From positions 992,001-1,056,000 of the forward strand of contig NZ_AP027080.1 of assembly GCF_030295405.1 (NCBI RefSeq): a stretch of DNA of 64,000 nucleotides. The letters run 5' to 3'. This DNA comes from Mesoterricola silvestris. Its GTDB lineage: Bacteria > Acidobacteriota > Holophagae > Holophagales > Holophagaceae. Below the pieces are notes generated by a model. It saw only the letters and a program-made list of their open reading frames with translations, did not search any database and had not been told where the DNA came from. Below, in pieces: positions 48,621 to 57,694 of the stretch. A program made the position numbers and the translations under genes. The stretch's first letter is position 1; the number at the start of each line of letters is the position of its first letter.

Positions 48621-49960
48621 TACCCCAGGACCTGGCCGTTGGAGCGCACCACCTCCGACAGGAAGCGCGCGCTGGCCTTGGGGGTGCGCTTGAGGGTTTC
48701 GTAGTCCACGTGGACGATGCCGAAGCGCTTGGCGTAGCCCAGGGCCCATTCGAAATTGTCCAGCAGGGACCAGGCGGAGTAGCCGCGCACGTCGGCGCCC
48801 CGGGCCATGGCGCTGAGCACGGCCTGGAGGTGGGTGCGGAAATACTCAACCCGGAGGGGGTCCCGCACGCCGCCGGGGGGGGCGGTGGCGGGGTCCGGGA
48901 AGGCGGCGCCGTTCTCGTTGACGTAGACCGGAATGGGGCCGTAGCGGTCCTGGAGCCACAGGAGGGTCTCGGTCAGGCCTTCGGGGTACACCTCCCAGTC
49001 CATGTCGGTGCGCAGGTGGCTGGGGTGGGGGACGCTGGACCACTGGCCGAAGGGGACGGCGGGGTCGTGGCGGGTGATGCCCCGGCTGTAGTAGTTGAGG
49101 CCCAGGTAGTCGATGGGTTCCTGGATGGTCCTGAAGTCGGCCTCGGGGAACGCGGGCCAGGCCTCCCCGAAGAGCGCGGGGAACTCCTCCGGGTAGCGCC
49201 CGAAGAAGACGGGGTCCAGGTAGTGCCGGTTCATGTAGGCGTCGGCCCGGGCCGCGGCGGCGACGTCGGCGGGGCGGTCCGTGGCGGGGTGCTTGGGCTC
49301 GATGTTCACCACCAGGCCCACGGTGCGCGCGCCGGCGGCGCGGCAGGCCTGGACACCCAGGCCGTGGGCGAGGAGGAGATTGTGGGAGACCCGGGGGAGT
49401 TCCCGGAAATCCCGGTGGCCGGGGGGGTGGGAGCCCTGGAGGTGGCCCTCGTGCATGACGACCCAGGGCTCGTTGAGGGTGGACCACATCTCCACCCGGT
49501 CCGAAAGGGCCGAGGCCACGGTGTGGGCGTAGTCGGCGAAGCGGCCCGGGAGATCGGGGTCGAGCCAGCCGCCCCGGTCCTCCAGGGCGGCGGGGAGATC
49601 CCAGTGGAAGAGGGTGATCAGGGGCCGGATCCCGGCCTCCAGGAGGCCATCCACCAGCTTGGCGTAGAAATCGAGTCCGGCCGGGTTCACGGGGCCCCGC
49701 CCGCCGGGGAGGACCCGGCTCCAGGAGACGCTGAACCGGTAGGACTGGAAGCCCAGTTCCTTCATCAGCGCGATATCCTCCCGCCAGCGGTGGTAGTGGT
49801 CGCAGGCCACGTCGCCGCCGGGGGCGAGGTGGGCGCCGGCCCCGCCGGGGCGGCAGAAGCGGTGCCAGTTGCTGGGCCCCGCGCCGTCGGCCAGGGGGGA
49901 CCCTTCGATCTGGTAGGCCGAGGTGGAGACGCCCCAGAGGAAATCCGGAGGGAAGGCCAT
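48620..49960 (-). CDS. GH1 beta-glucosidase
   Basis: Hydrolyses beta-glucosides; here probably short beta-1,2-gluco-oligosaccharides such as sophorose (inference from the locus). 446 residues, normal for GH1, no signal peptide, so cytosolic. FLWGVSTSAYQIEG is the N-terminal signature; E164 in TLNEPW is the acid/base and E349 in VNENG the nucleophile; SAWSLLDNFEWALGY closes the sugar site. Last gene of the minus-strand operon, 2 bp after GH94. Its stop codon touches the left repeat. Confidence 0.95.
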   Translation of the reverse strand: MAFPPDFLWGVSTSAYQIEGSPLADGAGPSNWHRFCRPGGAGAHLAPGGDVACDHYHRWREDIALMKELGFQSYRFSVSWSRVLPGGRGPVNPAGLDFYAKLVDGLLEAGIRPLITLFHWDLPAALEDRGGWLDPDLPGRFADYAHTVASALSDRVEMWSTLNEPWVVMHEGHLQGSHPPGHRDFRELPRVSHNLLLAHGLGVQACRAAGARTVGLVVNIEPKHPATDRPADVAAAARADAYMNRHYLDPVFFGRYPEEFPALFGEAWPAFPEADFRTIQEPIDYLGLNYYSRGITRHDPAVPFGQWSSVPHPSHLRTDMDWEVYPEGLTETLLWLQDRYGPIPVYVNENGAAFPDPATAPPGGVRDPLRVEYFRTHLQAVLSAMARGADVRGYSAWSLLDNFEWALGYAKRFGIVHVDYETLKRTPKASARFLSEVVRSNGQVLG

Positions 49961-49962
49961 GG

Positions 49963-52900
49963 TCAGGCCCCCAGCCGGATGACGACCGTGGTGTCCCGGT
50001 CCAGGGGCACCCGGATATCCGGGTCCGCCGGGTGGTCGTGGCCGTCGATGAGGGCCGCCACGGCACCCGGAGGCAGCCCCGGATCCCGCACCAGGGTGAT
50101 GTCGCACCGGCCCCGTCCCTGGGGGTCGCGGTAGCGGATGCGGGCCCGGTCCCAGGACGGGGGGAGCCCGGGGCTCAGGCGGATGGCGCCGCCCTCCAGG
50201 CGAAAGCCCAGCACGTCCTCCACCGCCACGCGGTACATCCACCCGGCGGAACCGGTGTACCAGGTCCAGCCGCCGCGCCCGGTGTGGGGGGCGACGCCGT
50301 AGACGTCGGCGGCCACCACGTAGGGTTCGGTCTGGTAGGTGGCGGGATCCTTGCCGTGGGACACCGGGCTCAGCATGGCCAGGAGGTCCGCGGCGCGGCC
50401 CCTGCGGCCCGCCTGGGCCACGGCCTTCACGGCCCAAAGGGCGCCGTGGGTGTACTGGCCGCCGTTCTCCCGCACCCCGGGGATGTAGCCCATGATGTAG
50501 CCGGGATCGTTGGGGAACGTGTCGAAGGCGGGGGTCAGGAGCCGGATCATGCCGGCGCCTTCGTCCACCAGCTGGGCCTCCATGGCTTCCAGGGCCCGTT
50601 CCGCCCGGGCGGCGGGCACGGCGCCGGAGAGGGTGGCCCAGGCCTGGGCCAGGCAATCGATGCGGCATTCGGGATTCTGGGCGGAGCCCAGGGGCGTGCC
50701 GTCGTCGAAGTAGGCCCGGCGGTACCATTCGCCGTCCCAGCCGGCCGCCTCCAGCGCCGCGGACAGGGTGCCCATGCGCTCGCTGAAGCGCGTGGCCCGG
50801 GCCAGGTCCCCCCGGCGGGCGCACACGGGCCCGAAGGCATCGAGGATGGTGTAAAGGAAGAAGGCCATCCACACGCTCTCGCCCTTGCCCTCGCGGCCCA
50901 CGCGGTTCATGCCGTCGTTCCAGTCGCCCGTGCCCATCAGGGGCAGGTCGTGGACGCCGGTGCGGCTCAGGGCCAGGTCCAGGGCCCGGCAGCAGTGCTC
51001 GTAGAGATCGCCCCGGGTGCCCGAATCCGCGGGCGCCAGGTAGGCCTCGTCCTCCCCCGGCGCCAGGGCCCTGGCCTGGAGGTAGGGGGCGGTTTCCGAA
51101 AGGATGGCCCAGTCGCCGGTGCTGCGCAGGTAGTGGGCGGTGATGAAGGGCAGCCACAGGAGGTCGTCGGAGAAGCGGGTGCGGATGCCCTGCTCGATGG
51201 GGGGGTGCCACCAGTGCAGCACGTCGCCTTCCACGAACTGGTGGGCGGCGTGCAGGAGGATCTGGGACCGGGTGAGGCCGGGCAGCAGGTACAGGAGCCC
51301 CGCGGCGTCCTGCAACTGGTCGCGGAACCCGAAGGCGCCCCCGGACTGGTAGTAGGCGGTGCGGCCCCACATGCGGCAGGCGAGGTTCTGGTAGGGGAGC
51401 CAGCCGTTGACCATGAGATCGATGGCCGGTTCGGGGGTTTCCACCTGGAGGCCCGAAAGGGTGCGGTCCCAGTGGGCCCGCACCTCGGCCAGGGCCGGGG
51501 CGGCGTCGCGGATCCGGGCCAGGCGCCGCGCCTCCCCGGCGTCCGCGGCCTCGCCGGACACCAGCACGCAGGTGCGGGTCTCCCCGGGCTCCAGGACCAG
51601 GTCCAACTGGAAGGCGAAGCAGGGGTCCGCCATGGTGCCGGCGGCCCCGTCCAGGGCTCCGGCGGTGGTGACGGCGGCGGGGGCCTCGGGGCGGCCCGGG
51701 CGGCCCAGGAAGGCGCCCCGGTCCGTGGTGGCGGCCACGGCGCCTTCGGCGGCGGCGAAGGCCACCAGGCCCTGGAAGGGGCCGGGGGCGGTGTTCCAGG
51801 CGAGGACGGTATCCCCCTCGATGCGGGTCTCCAGCGGCGCCCCGGGGGTCTCCGCCAGCACCAGGTGCGCGTGCCAGAACAGCGTCAGGCGGCGCCCGCG
51901 GGGGCCGCGGTTGGTCAGGCGCACCGTCATGAATTTCTTGGGCGCGCGCAGCGCCGCGAACACCTGGACCTCCTGCTCCAGGCCGTCCACGGAGCTCTCC
52001 CAGCGGGTCGTGCCGAAGCCGTGGCGCACCGTGAAGGCCAGGCCCTCGCCGCTGGGGCCCGGCATGGGCGACCAGAATTCGCGGCTGTCCTCGTCCCGGA
52101 GGTGGAGCGTCTCGGGCAGCGGATCGGCGATGGGGTCGTTGTGCCAGGGGGTGATGCGGTGGAGGCGGCTGTTGGCGTTCCAGGTGCAGCTGATGCCCCG
52201 CTCCGTGGTGATGAGGCCGAAGGTTTCGTTGGCAAGGACATTGGACCAGGGCATGGGGGGGAGGACGGGGTGGCCGCCGGCTCCCGGCCGGACGTGGATG
52301 ATGTATTCCTTGCCATCCGGGGAAAAGCCGCCCAGGCCGTTGTCCAGGATCGTGGGGGCCTGGGCCGCGGGGGTGGGACGCGGGGCCCGGGGAATGAAGG
52401 CCGGGCGGGGGGCGGCCACCGGCGCCAGGGGGGCCGGGCCGCTGCCGGGGAAGGCGGCGTCCACGGCCGCGGCGGTGGCCAGGCCCGCGCACAGGGCCAG
52501 GGCCTCCGCGCGTTCCGCGGCGTAGCCCAGGCCCAGGGCCAGGGTGGCGCTGGCGCCGGGCTCCAGTTCCAGGACGCAGCGCAGGGCCAGCAGGGGATCC
52601 AGGACGGAACCCGCGGAGCCCGAGAGGGGGCCCGGAGCCAGGAGGGCGGCGGGGGCCGCCAGGGTGCGGCCCCGGCCCAGGAACAGGGCGCGGTCCGATT
52701 CGAAGGAGAGGCCGCCCACGGGGCCCGAGGCCAGCCAGTGGAACATCCACCGGGGCTTTTCGTCGGCCCCCCGGGGCCGGCGGCGGGCCAGCAGGGCCCG
52801 GGCCCCGGGTACCCACTCCGTCTGCACGAAGAGCTTGGAGAAACCCGGATGGGCCAAGTCGGCGTCGCGGGTGTTGAGCACGGCCTCCAGGCAGGAGGTC

Positions 52901-53286
52901 ACTTCGATGCGCCGGGGCGCGGCCCCGTGGTTCGTGAGGGTGAGCCTGCGCAGTTCCGCGTCCTGGCCGGGCAGGACCACCACCTCCAGGGTCGTGTCCA
53001 GGGTGCCGTCACGCCGGGTGAGGGTCCCCTGGCGCCCGGTGAAGGCGCTGCCCGCGGCTTCGGGGGGGACGGGCACCGGCTGGAGCCCGGCGGACCACAC
53101 CCTGCCGCCGTCCATGTCCCTCAGGTAGATGAAGAAGCCGTCGCCATCCTCAACCCGGTCGCCCTTCCAGCGCGTGAGGGCCTGGTCCCCGCACACCGAG
53201 TATCCGGTTCCCCGCGGCGTGAGAAGGACCTGGTACCTGCCGTTGGAGAGAAGCTGCCCGCGATCCCCGTCTTGATTGCTGTCCAT
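49963..53286 (-). CDS. GH94 phosphorylase, probably 1,2-beta-oligoglucan phosphorylase
   Basis: Phosphorolyses beta-glucan chains to alpha-glucose 1-phosphate. 1,107 residues from ATG 53286; GTG 53295 is in frame, and AGGA lies awkwardly for both. Two large beta-sandwich parts precede the (alpha/alpha)6 barrel with DWNDGMNRVG (788-797, the GH94 catalytic Asp). Phosphate-site blocks GGQYTHGALW and GRGGWTWYTGSAGWMYR follow. Cellobiose phosphorylases are ~800 residues; the ~1,100-residue length is that of the 1,2-beta-oligoglucan phosphorylase group, and a GH144 enzyme is nearby. No signal peptide: cytosolic. Confidence 0.88.
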   Translation of the reverse strand: MDSNQDGDRGQLLSNGRYQVLLTPRGTGYSVCGDQALTRWKGDRVEDGDGFFIYLRDMDGGRVWSAGLQPVPVPPEAAGSAFTGRQGTLTRRDGTLDTTLEVVVLPGQDAELRRLTLTNHGAAPRRIEVTSCLEAVLNTRDADLAHPGFSKLFVQTEWVPGARALLARRRPRGADEKPRWMFHWLASGPVGGLSFESDRALFLGRGRTLAAPAALLAPGPLSGSAGSVLDPLLALRCVLELEPGASATLALGLGYAAERAEALALCAGLATAAAVDAAFPGSGPAPLAPVAAPRPAFIPRAPRPTPAAQAPTILDNGLGGFSPDGKEYIIHVRPGAGGHPVLPPMPWSNVLANETFGLITTERGISCTWNANSRLHRITPWHNDPIADPLPETLHLRDEDSREFWSPMPGPSGEGLAFTVRHGFGTTRWESSVDGLEQEVQVFAALRAPKKFMTVRLTNRGPRGRRLTLFWHAHLVLAETPGAPLETRIEGDTVLAWNTAPGPFQGLVAFAAAEGAVAATTDRGAFLGRPGRPEAPAAVTTAGALDGAAGTMADPCFAFQLDLVLEPGETRTCVLVSGEAADAGEARRLARIRDAAPALAEVRAHWDRTLSGLQVETPEPAIDLMVNGWLPYQNLACRMWGRTAYYQSGGAFGFRDQLQDAAGLLYLLPGLTRSQILLHAAHQFVEGDVLHWWHPPIEQGIRTRFSDDLLWLPFITAHYLRSTGDWAILSETAPYLQARALAPGEDEAYLAPADSGTRGDLYEHCCRALDLALSRTGVHDLPLMGTGDWNDGMNRVGREGKGESVWMAFFLYTILDAFGPVCARRGDLARATRFSERMGTLSAALEAAGWDGEWYRRAYFDDGTPLGSAQNPECRIDCLAQAWATLSGAVPAARAERALEAMEAQLVDEGAGMIRLLTPAFDTFPNDPGYIMGYIPGVRENGGQYTHGALWAVKAVAQAGRRGRAADLLAMLSPVSHGKDPATYQTEPYVVAADVYGVAPHTGRGGWTWYTGSAGWMYRVAVEDVLGFRLEGGAIRLSPGLPPSWDRARIRYRDPQGRGRCDITLVRDPGLPPGAVAALIDGHDHPADPDIRVPLDRDTTVVIRLGA

Positions 53287-53302
53287 AGACTGCACGTTCC
53301 TT

Positions 53303-56242
53303 TCATGGCTCCATCACCACTGTGGCGGGAATCCGCCGCAGCGTCAGTTCCGTTCCCGTGGATCCTTCCACGATCCTGCCGTCCACCCGGGCCCGGCGGA
53401 AGGCGCCTGGGAGGGGCCAGCGCACCACGACGCCGCCCCGGGGGCAGGGCGCCGTGCCGGTGATCTCCACCACCACGCGCCCGGCTTCGGTGCGGGCCGA
53501 GAAGCCCAGTTCCCCGCCGGGGACCCGCAGGCCTTCCAGGCGCACGCCCTTGGCGAGCCAGGTGGCCGGAACCCCCGCCCCCAGCACCAGCGCGTCCCCG
53601 CGCTCCCGCACCAGGAGGCTCAGGAGGGAGCGGATGTAGTCCGACCCCACCCAGGCGTGGGGGAGGTCCCCCAGGAAGACGGGGCTGCGCGGGTCGCGCT
53701 GCACCACCTCCGGCCACTGGTTCCAGGCCAGGGGGCGCCGGTCCTCGAGGTAGGCGCCCAGCAGTTCCTGGGCCCGGTCCACCCAGCCCAGCTGGGCGAA
53801 GGCGCCGATGGTGCGGGTTTCGTACGGCGTGTAGCGGTCCCCGGGGGCCCCGCCCTGGCGGCGCACCCGGAACTGCCGGTAGAACTCGGCGAAGGTGGCC
53901 TCCACCGCGGACCGGGGCAGGTTCCCCAGCTCGTCGCCGGGCATGAGGGCCACGGTGGTGGAGGTGGCGTCGAAGTCCCCCAGCTCCGCGCACCCGGGGA
54001 TGTAGTCCACCCGGTGGGCGGCCATGGTGGCCTGGATGGAGGCCAGGAGGCTCCCCCGGAACCGGGTCTCCAGGGCCGCGAAATGCGCGGCGCCCGCGGA
54101 ATCCCCCAGTTCGCCGCAGATCCAGGCCGCGTCCCGGAAGCCCCGCAGGCTCCAGAAATCGTCCCAGTAGCTGTGCATGGGCTTGGCGGAATAGCCTTCG
54201 TGGCTGATGGAGGCCGGCACCAGGCCGTTCTTCTCCAGGATGCCCTCCAGGTAGTCCGCGGCGCGCCGGCCCTGGGGCCAGAGGCGGGCCAGGAAGGCCC
54301 GGTCCCCGGTGCACCGGGCGTACTCGGCCAGCAGGTGGAGGAATTCCCCGGGGCTGTCGTTCTCCGGCACGGGGTCGGCGCCCCGGTCATCCACCACGCA
54401 GGGCACCTTCCCGTTGGGGTAGAGGTAGGGGGCGTACCATTCGATGTAGTCCCTCACCTCGTCGGCGTGGCCCATGCGCAGGAGGGCGGCGGACATCATG
54501 GCGCCGTCGCGGATCCAGGACCTCGCGTAGGAGCGGGTCCCGGGCCGGAGGGCGGGGCCCTTGCGGCTGATGAGGATGTGGGCGAGGCAGGTGCGGAGGG
54601 TGTCGGCGGCCCCCGGTTCGGGCAGCTCCACCCGCACGCGGTTCAGCTTCTCGTCCCAGGAGGCGACGGCCTCCCGCAGATCGGCCTCGAAGGGGGGGCG
54701 GGGGCCGGCCCCCAGCAGGGGCAGGTCCACGAGGATGTCGCGCACCTCGCCCGGGGCCAGGTCCACGTCGTAGCGCAGGGCGCCGGAGGCGTGGCCGGCG
54801 GGGTCCGTGGCGGTGGCCGCGGGGGGCAGGGCGCCCCGGTGGAGGTAGTCCACGATGGATCCGCCGTGGAAGCCAACGGCGCCGGCCCCGTCGGGGCGGG
54901 TGGCGGAGCGCAGCAGGACCTTGCCGTCCACGGTGGCGGAATCGCCGCCGAAGGCCAGGGTGCCGATGGCGGCGGCGCCGCCCGGGGTGCCCAGGAACTG
55001 CACCGGCGGGTTCACCTGGAAGGGGCGCACCGCCAGGAACAGGGTGCCCTTCCAGGGGCTGGCGGAGGAGAGGCGGTAGCGGGCCCGGATCACCGGGGCC
55101 GCGGGGGAGCCCGCCCCGAAGGCCGTGACGCGCAGGGTCAGGTCGCCGTGGGTGCGGGTGACGGTGGGGATGGGCAGGGCGCCCCGCTCCAGGGACTGGG
55201 CGCACGCCGCCTGGGCCCAGCCGAGGAGCTGGCCGCCGCTCCACAGGAAGGGCTCCACGGAGGGGCCGCCGACGCCGGCCTCCAGGGCGCCGTCCTCGGA
55301 CAGGAGCGCGGAATCCAGGCCGCCGTCCACGCCCACCAGGGTCCAGTAGGGCTGCTCGCCCAGGTAGCACCGGGGGTAGTCGCCCCGGGGGGCCTCCCGG
55401 GCGAGGGTCTCGAAGGCCGCGTTCCAGGATTCGCCGAAGGCCAGGGGCCGCACGGCCAGGGCCTTCGCCGCGCCGCCCTCCACCCGCAGGAACCGGGCCT
55501 CGGTTTCGGGAAGGAGCAGATGGCTCGCGGGGCCCGCTGCGCCGCGCACCTCGCGCAGCGGGGTCCAGGCGGAGCCGTCCGGGGATACCAGGACCCGGAA
55601 GTCCCGGGGGCCCGGGTCGGCCCAGTCGATTCGCAGGCCGCCGAACTCCCGGGGGATCCGGAAGTCCAGCTGGCTCCAGCCGGGGCCGGAGGTGGCCGCG
55701 GGGGTGCGGTCGTAGGGGACCTCCACCGGGAGCTCGCGGATGGCCAGGTCGCGGAACTCCACGCGGCCCTTGCCCCCCGATCCGGCGGTGACGCACCATT
55801 CCACCGACGCGATGCGGGTGGGGTCCGCGCCGCCGGGGCCCCAGGCGAAGGACACCTGGCGCTTCTTCAGGGTCACCCGCGTCCATTCCCGGGGGAAGGC
55901 GAAGGCGGGCTTGCGCACCCACCAGACGTTCTCCCCGGAGGGGTCCACCAGCTTGAACTCCAGGTTCTCCGGGGGGCAGTCCCCGCGCACCAGGAAGGTG
56001 ATCTCGTAGTTGGGGGGCAGGGTGAGGGGCAGGTCCCGGCGCGCGGCGGCGTAGCCGCCCCGGCCCTGGAAATCGAAATCCATGCGCAGGCTGCCGGCGC
56101 CGCCCAGGGCCAGGAGCACGCCGTCGGAAGGCACGGCCTTCCAGGCCCGGACGGTCTCGAACCCGTCCAGGATCCGAGGCGGCGCGGCCAGGGCCGCCCC
56201 GGCCGCCAGGGCCAGGAGGAGTCCGCGCATGGGCCCCCTCAT
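53303..56242 (-). CDS. large exported (alpha/alpha)6-type glycoside hydrolase-like protein, family unassigned
   Basis: 979 residues. Signal peptide LLLALAAGAALA. Residues ~22-165 form a CBM-like beta-sandwich (DFQGRGGYAAARRDLPLTLP) and ~180-285 a discoidin-like module (FRVLVSPDGSAWTPLREV, EARFLRVEG). A beta-rich domain and then helices with SYARSWIRDGAMMSAALLRM, PENDSPGEFLHLLAEYA, GCAELGDFDATSTTVALMPG and LPHAWVGSDYIRSLLSLLV follow, the pattern of an (alpha/alpha)6 barrel as in GH15/GH63/GH94-like enzymes. Acidic residues in WIRDG, PENDSPGE and ELGDFD are catalytic candidates. I cannot place it in a numbered family. It overlaps GH144 by 4 bp and precedes GH94 by 16 bp, so it acts on the same glycan, in the periplasm or outside. 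Confidence 0.8.
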   Translation of the reverse strand: MRGPMRGLLLALAAGAALAAPPRILDGFETVRAWKAVPSDGVLLALGGAGSLRMDFDFQGRGGYAAARRDLPLTLPPNYEITFLVRGDCPPENLEFKLVDPSGENVWWVRKPAFAFPREWTRVTLKKRQVSFAWGPGGADPTRIASVEWCVTAGSGGKGRVEFRDLAIRELPVEVPYDRTPAATSGPGWSQLDFRIPREFGGLRIDWADPGPRDFRVLVSPDGSAWTPLREVRGAAGPASHLLLPETEARFLRVEGGAAKALAVRPLAFGESWNAAFETLAREAPRGDYPRCYLGEQPYWTLVGVDGGLDSALLSEDGALEAGVGGPSVEPFLWSGGQLLGWAQAACAQSLERGALPIPTVTRTHGDLTLRVTAFGAGSPAAPVIRARYRLSSASPWKGTLFLAVRPFQVNPPVQFLGTPGGAAAIGTLAFGGDSATVDGKVLLRSATRPDGAGAVGFHGGSIVDYLHRGALPPAATATDPAGHASGALRYDVDLAPGEVRDILVDLPLLGAGPRPPFEADLREAVASWDEKLNRVRVELPEPGAADTLRTCLAHILISRKGPALRPGTRSYARSWIRDGAMMSAALLRMGHADEVRDYIEWYAPYLYPNGKVPCVVDDRGADPVPENDSPGEFLHLLAEYARCTGDRAFLARLWPQGRRAADYLEGILEKNGLVPASISHEGYSAKPMHSYWDDFWSLRGFRDAAWICGELGDSAGAAHFAALETRFRGSLLASIQATMAAHRVDYIPGCAELGDFDATSTTVALMPGDELGNLPRSAVEATFAEFYRQFRVRRQGGAPGDRYTPYETRTIGAFAQLGWVDRAQELLGAYLEDRRPLAWNQWPEVVQRDPRSPVFLGDLPHAWVGSDYIRSLLSLLVRERGDALVLGAGVPATWLAKGVRLEGLRVPGGELGFSARTEAGRVVVEITGTAPCPRGGVVVRWPLPGAFRRARVDGRIVEGSTGTELTLRRIPATVVMEP

Positions 56243-57675
56243 GGCTTTTTCGCCGCGGGGGTGTCGAGCCAGCCGCCCTTGAACCCGGCCCGGACCATGC
56301 CGCGCCGGAGGGTGGGATCGTTCCGCAGGAGGCGCCACACTAGGCCCGAGCGGTAGTTCTCCACCATGCCCAGGATCAGGCCCTGGTCGATGCCCAGGTA
56401 GTCGGTGTCCACCCAGCCCAGGCCCTTGATGGTGCGGCCGTGGTGGGCGGGGGCGCCCTCGGGGAAGGTCTCGTTGAAGGCGTCCAGGAAGCCGTATTTG
56501 GAGAAGAGGTTGTCCCCGAAGCGCCGCCGCATCTCCTTCAGGGCGGGCAGGGACACCTCCGGGGTGAAGGGCAGGGAGCCCGCGGCCGCGTTGGGGGTGA
56601 TGGTGCCGTCGTCCAGGATGCCGTTGGCGGCGGCCCCCCGGGCGGCGTAGGTGAGGAAGGTGCGCCGGACGCCGTCCACCTGGAGCACGGCGTCGCTGGG
56701 GCCGTCGCAGGCGGAGATGCCCCAGATATTGGGACCGTAGCCCTTCCAGTTTCCGGGATTGGCCTGGGCGTAGGCGCGCTGGGATAGGGTGGCGCGCCGG
56801 GTCTCCTCGGCGTAGTCGATGCCCAGGGCGGCCGTGGCGGCGTCGCGCACGCCGCGGAAGTCCACCCACACGTGGGAGAACTGGTGTCCGAAGAGCGGCC
56901 CGAACTGGTAGCAGGCCTGCCCCTGGAAGGTGGCCCACGCCTGGGACTTCGTGTACTCGGGCCAGGCCGCCGCGGGGATGGCGTGGGTGGGGGAGCCCAG
57001 GGCCAGGAATTCCAGGAGCATGGCCTCCATGTACCCGTGCCAGTCGTAGGTGTTGAAGCCCTCCTCGGGGGTCCAGCCCATGCTCACGCGGTTGGCCCGG
57101 GGCATGGCCCAGGTCCACTCCACTCGCTCGTTGAGGCGGGAGGCGATGGCGCGGATCTCGGCCTCGGCGGGGCGGTCGAAGTAGGCCTGGCAGGTGAGGG
57201 CCCCCGCGATGAGCAGGGCGGTGTCGATGGTGGAGAGCTCGACGTTCTTGAACCGGAGGCCGGTCTTCATGTCGAGGAAATGGTAGTAGAAGCCGTGGTG
57301 GCCCGTGGCGTTGACGGGGTCCGGGCCCTGGGGGGCCCGGTCCAGGAAGCGCAGGGTGAGGAGCACCCGCTGAGCGGCCTGCTCCCGGGTGACGTAGCCG
57401 CGCTCGGCGCCGATGACGTAGGCGGTGAGCCCGAATCCCACCGCCGAGATGCTGGCGAAGGAGGGGCTGGGATGGCGGTCCGGGATGAGGCCCGTCCCCG
57501 GATCCGCCGTGTCCCAGAAGAACTGGAACGTCCGCTGTTCCAGCAGTTCGATGAATGCCTGGTCCGAGAGCTCCGGCACGGGTTGGGCGGGCGGGGCGCC
57601 GCCGCAGGCGGTGGAAACCGCCAGCAGCAGCGACAGGCCTACGGACGCCTTGTTAAAAAATGTAAACGTTCCCAT
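56239..57675 (-). CDS. GH144-type endo-beta-1,2-glucanase lipoprotein
   Basis: 478 residues. The lipoprotein signal ends LAVSTAC, so the enzyme is lipid-anchored. The body is the Glycoamylase (PF10091) fold of GH144: FFWDTADPGTGLIPDR, GFYYHFLDMKTGLRF, ELSTIDTALLIAGAL, GYMEAMLLEFLALGSPTH and FGHQFSHVWVDFRG appear in order. Characterised GH144 members cut beta-1,2-glucan to sophorose or short oligomers; other PF10091 proteins are uncharacterised, so activity is inferred. It is 19 bp after the TonB-dependent transporter. A LacI-type TGTAAACGTT sequence overlaps its first codons. Confidence 0.85.
   Translation of the reverse strand: MGTFTFFNKASVGLSLLLAVSTACGGAPPAQPVPELSDQAFIELLEQRTFQFFWDTADPGTGLIPDRHPSPSFASISAVGFGLTAYVIGAERGYVTREQAAQRVLLTLRFLDRAPQGPDPVNATGHHGFYYHFLDMKTGLRFKNVELSTIDTALLIAGALTCQAYFDRPAEAEIRAIASRLNERVEWTWAMPRANRVSMGWTPEEGFNTYDWHGYMEAMLLEFLALGSPTHAIPAAAWPEYTKSQAWATFQGQACYQFGPLFGHQFSHVWVDFRGVRDAATAALGIDYAEETRRATLSQRAYAQANPGNWKGYGPNIWGISACDGPSDAVLQVDGVRRTFLTYAARGAAANGILDDGTITPNAAAGSLPFTPEVSLPALKEMRRRFGDNLFSKYGFLDAFNETFPEGAPAHHGRTIKGLGWVDTDYLGIDQGLILGMVENYRSGLVWRLLRNDPTLRRGMVRAGFKGGWLDTPAAKKP
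57661..57674. promoter_or_regulatory. LacI-type operator-like sequence inside the GH144 start
   Basis: TGTAAACGTTCCCA shares TGTAAACGTT with the complement of the operator at 61707. It covers the second to fifth codons of the GH144 gene, so it could be a roadblock site or chance. Confidence 0.35.
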
Positions 57676-57694
57676 ACCGGTTGGACCTTCCTGC

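Noticed and set aside
53286-53295. GTG at 53295 as the GH94 start
   Set aside because: AGGA is only 2 nt away, too close for good initiation; the ATG 9 nt downstream was preferred, though its spacing is also not ideal.
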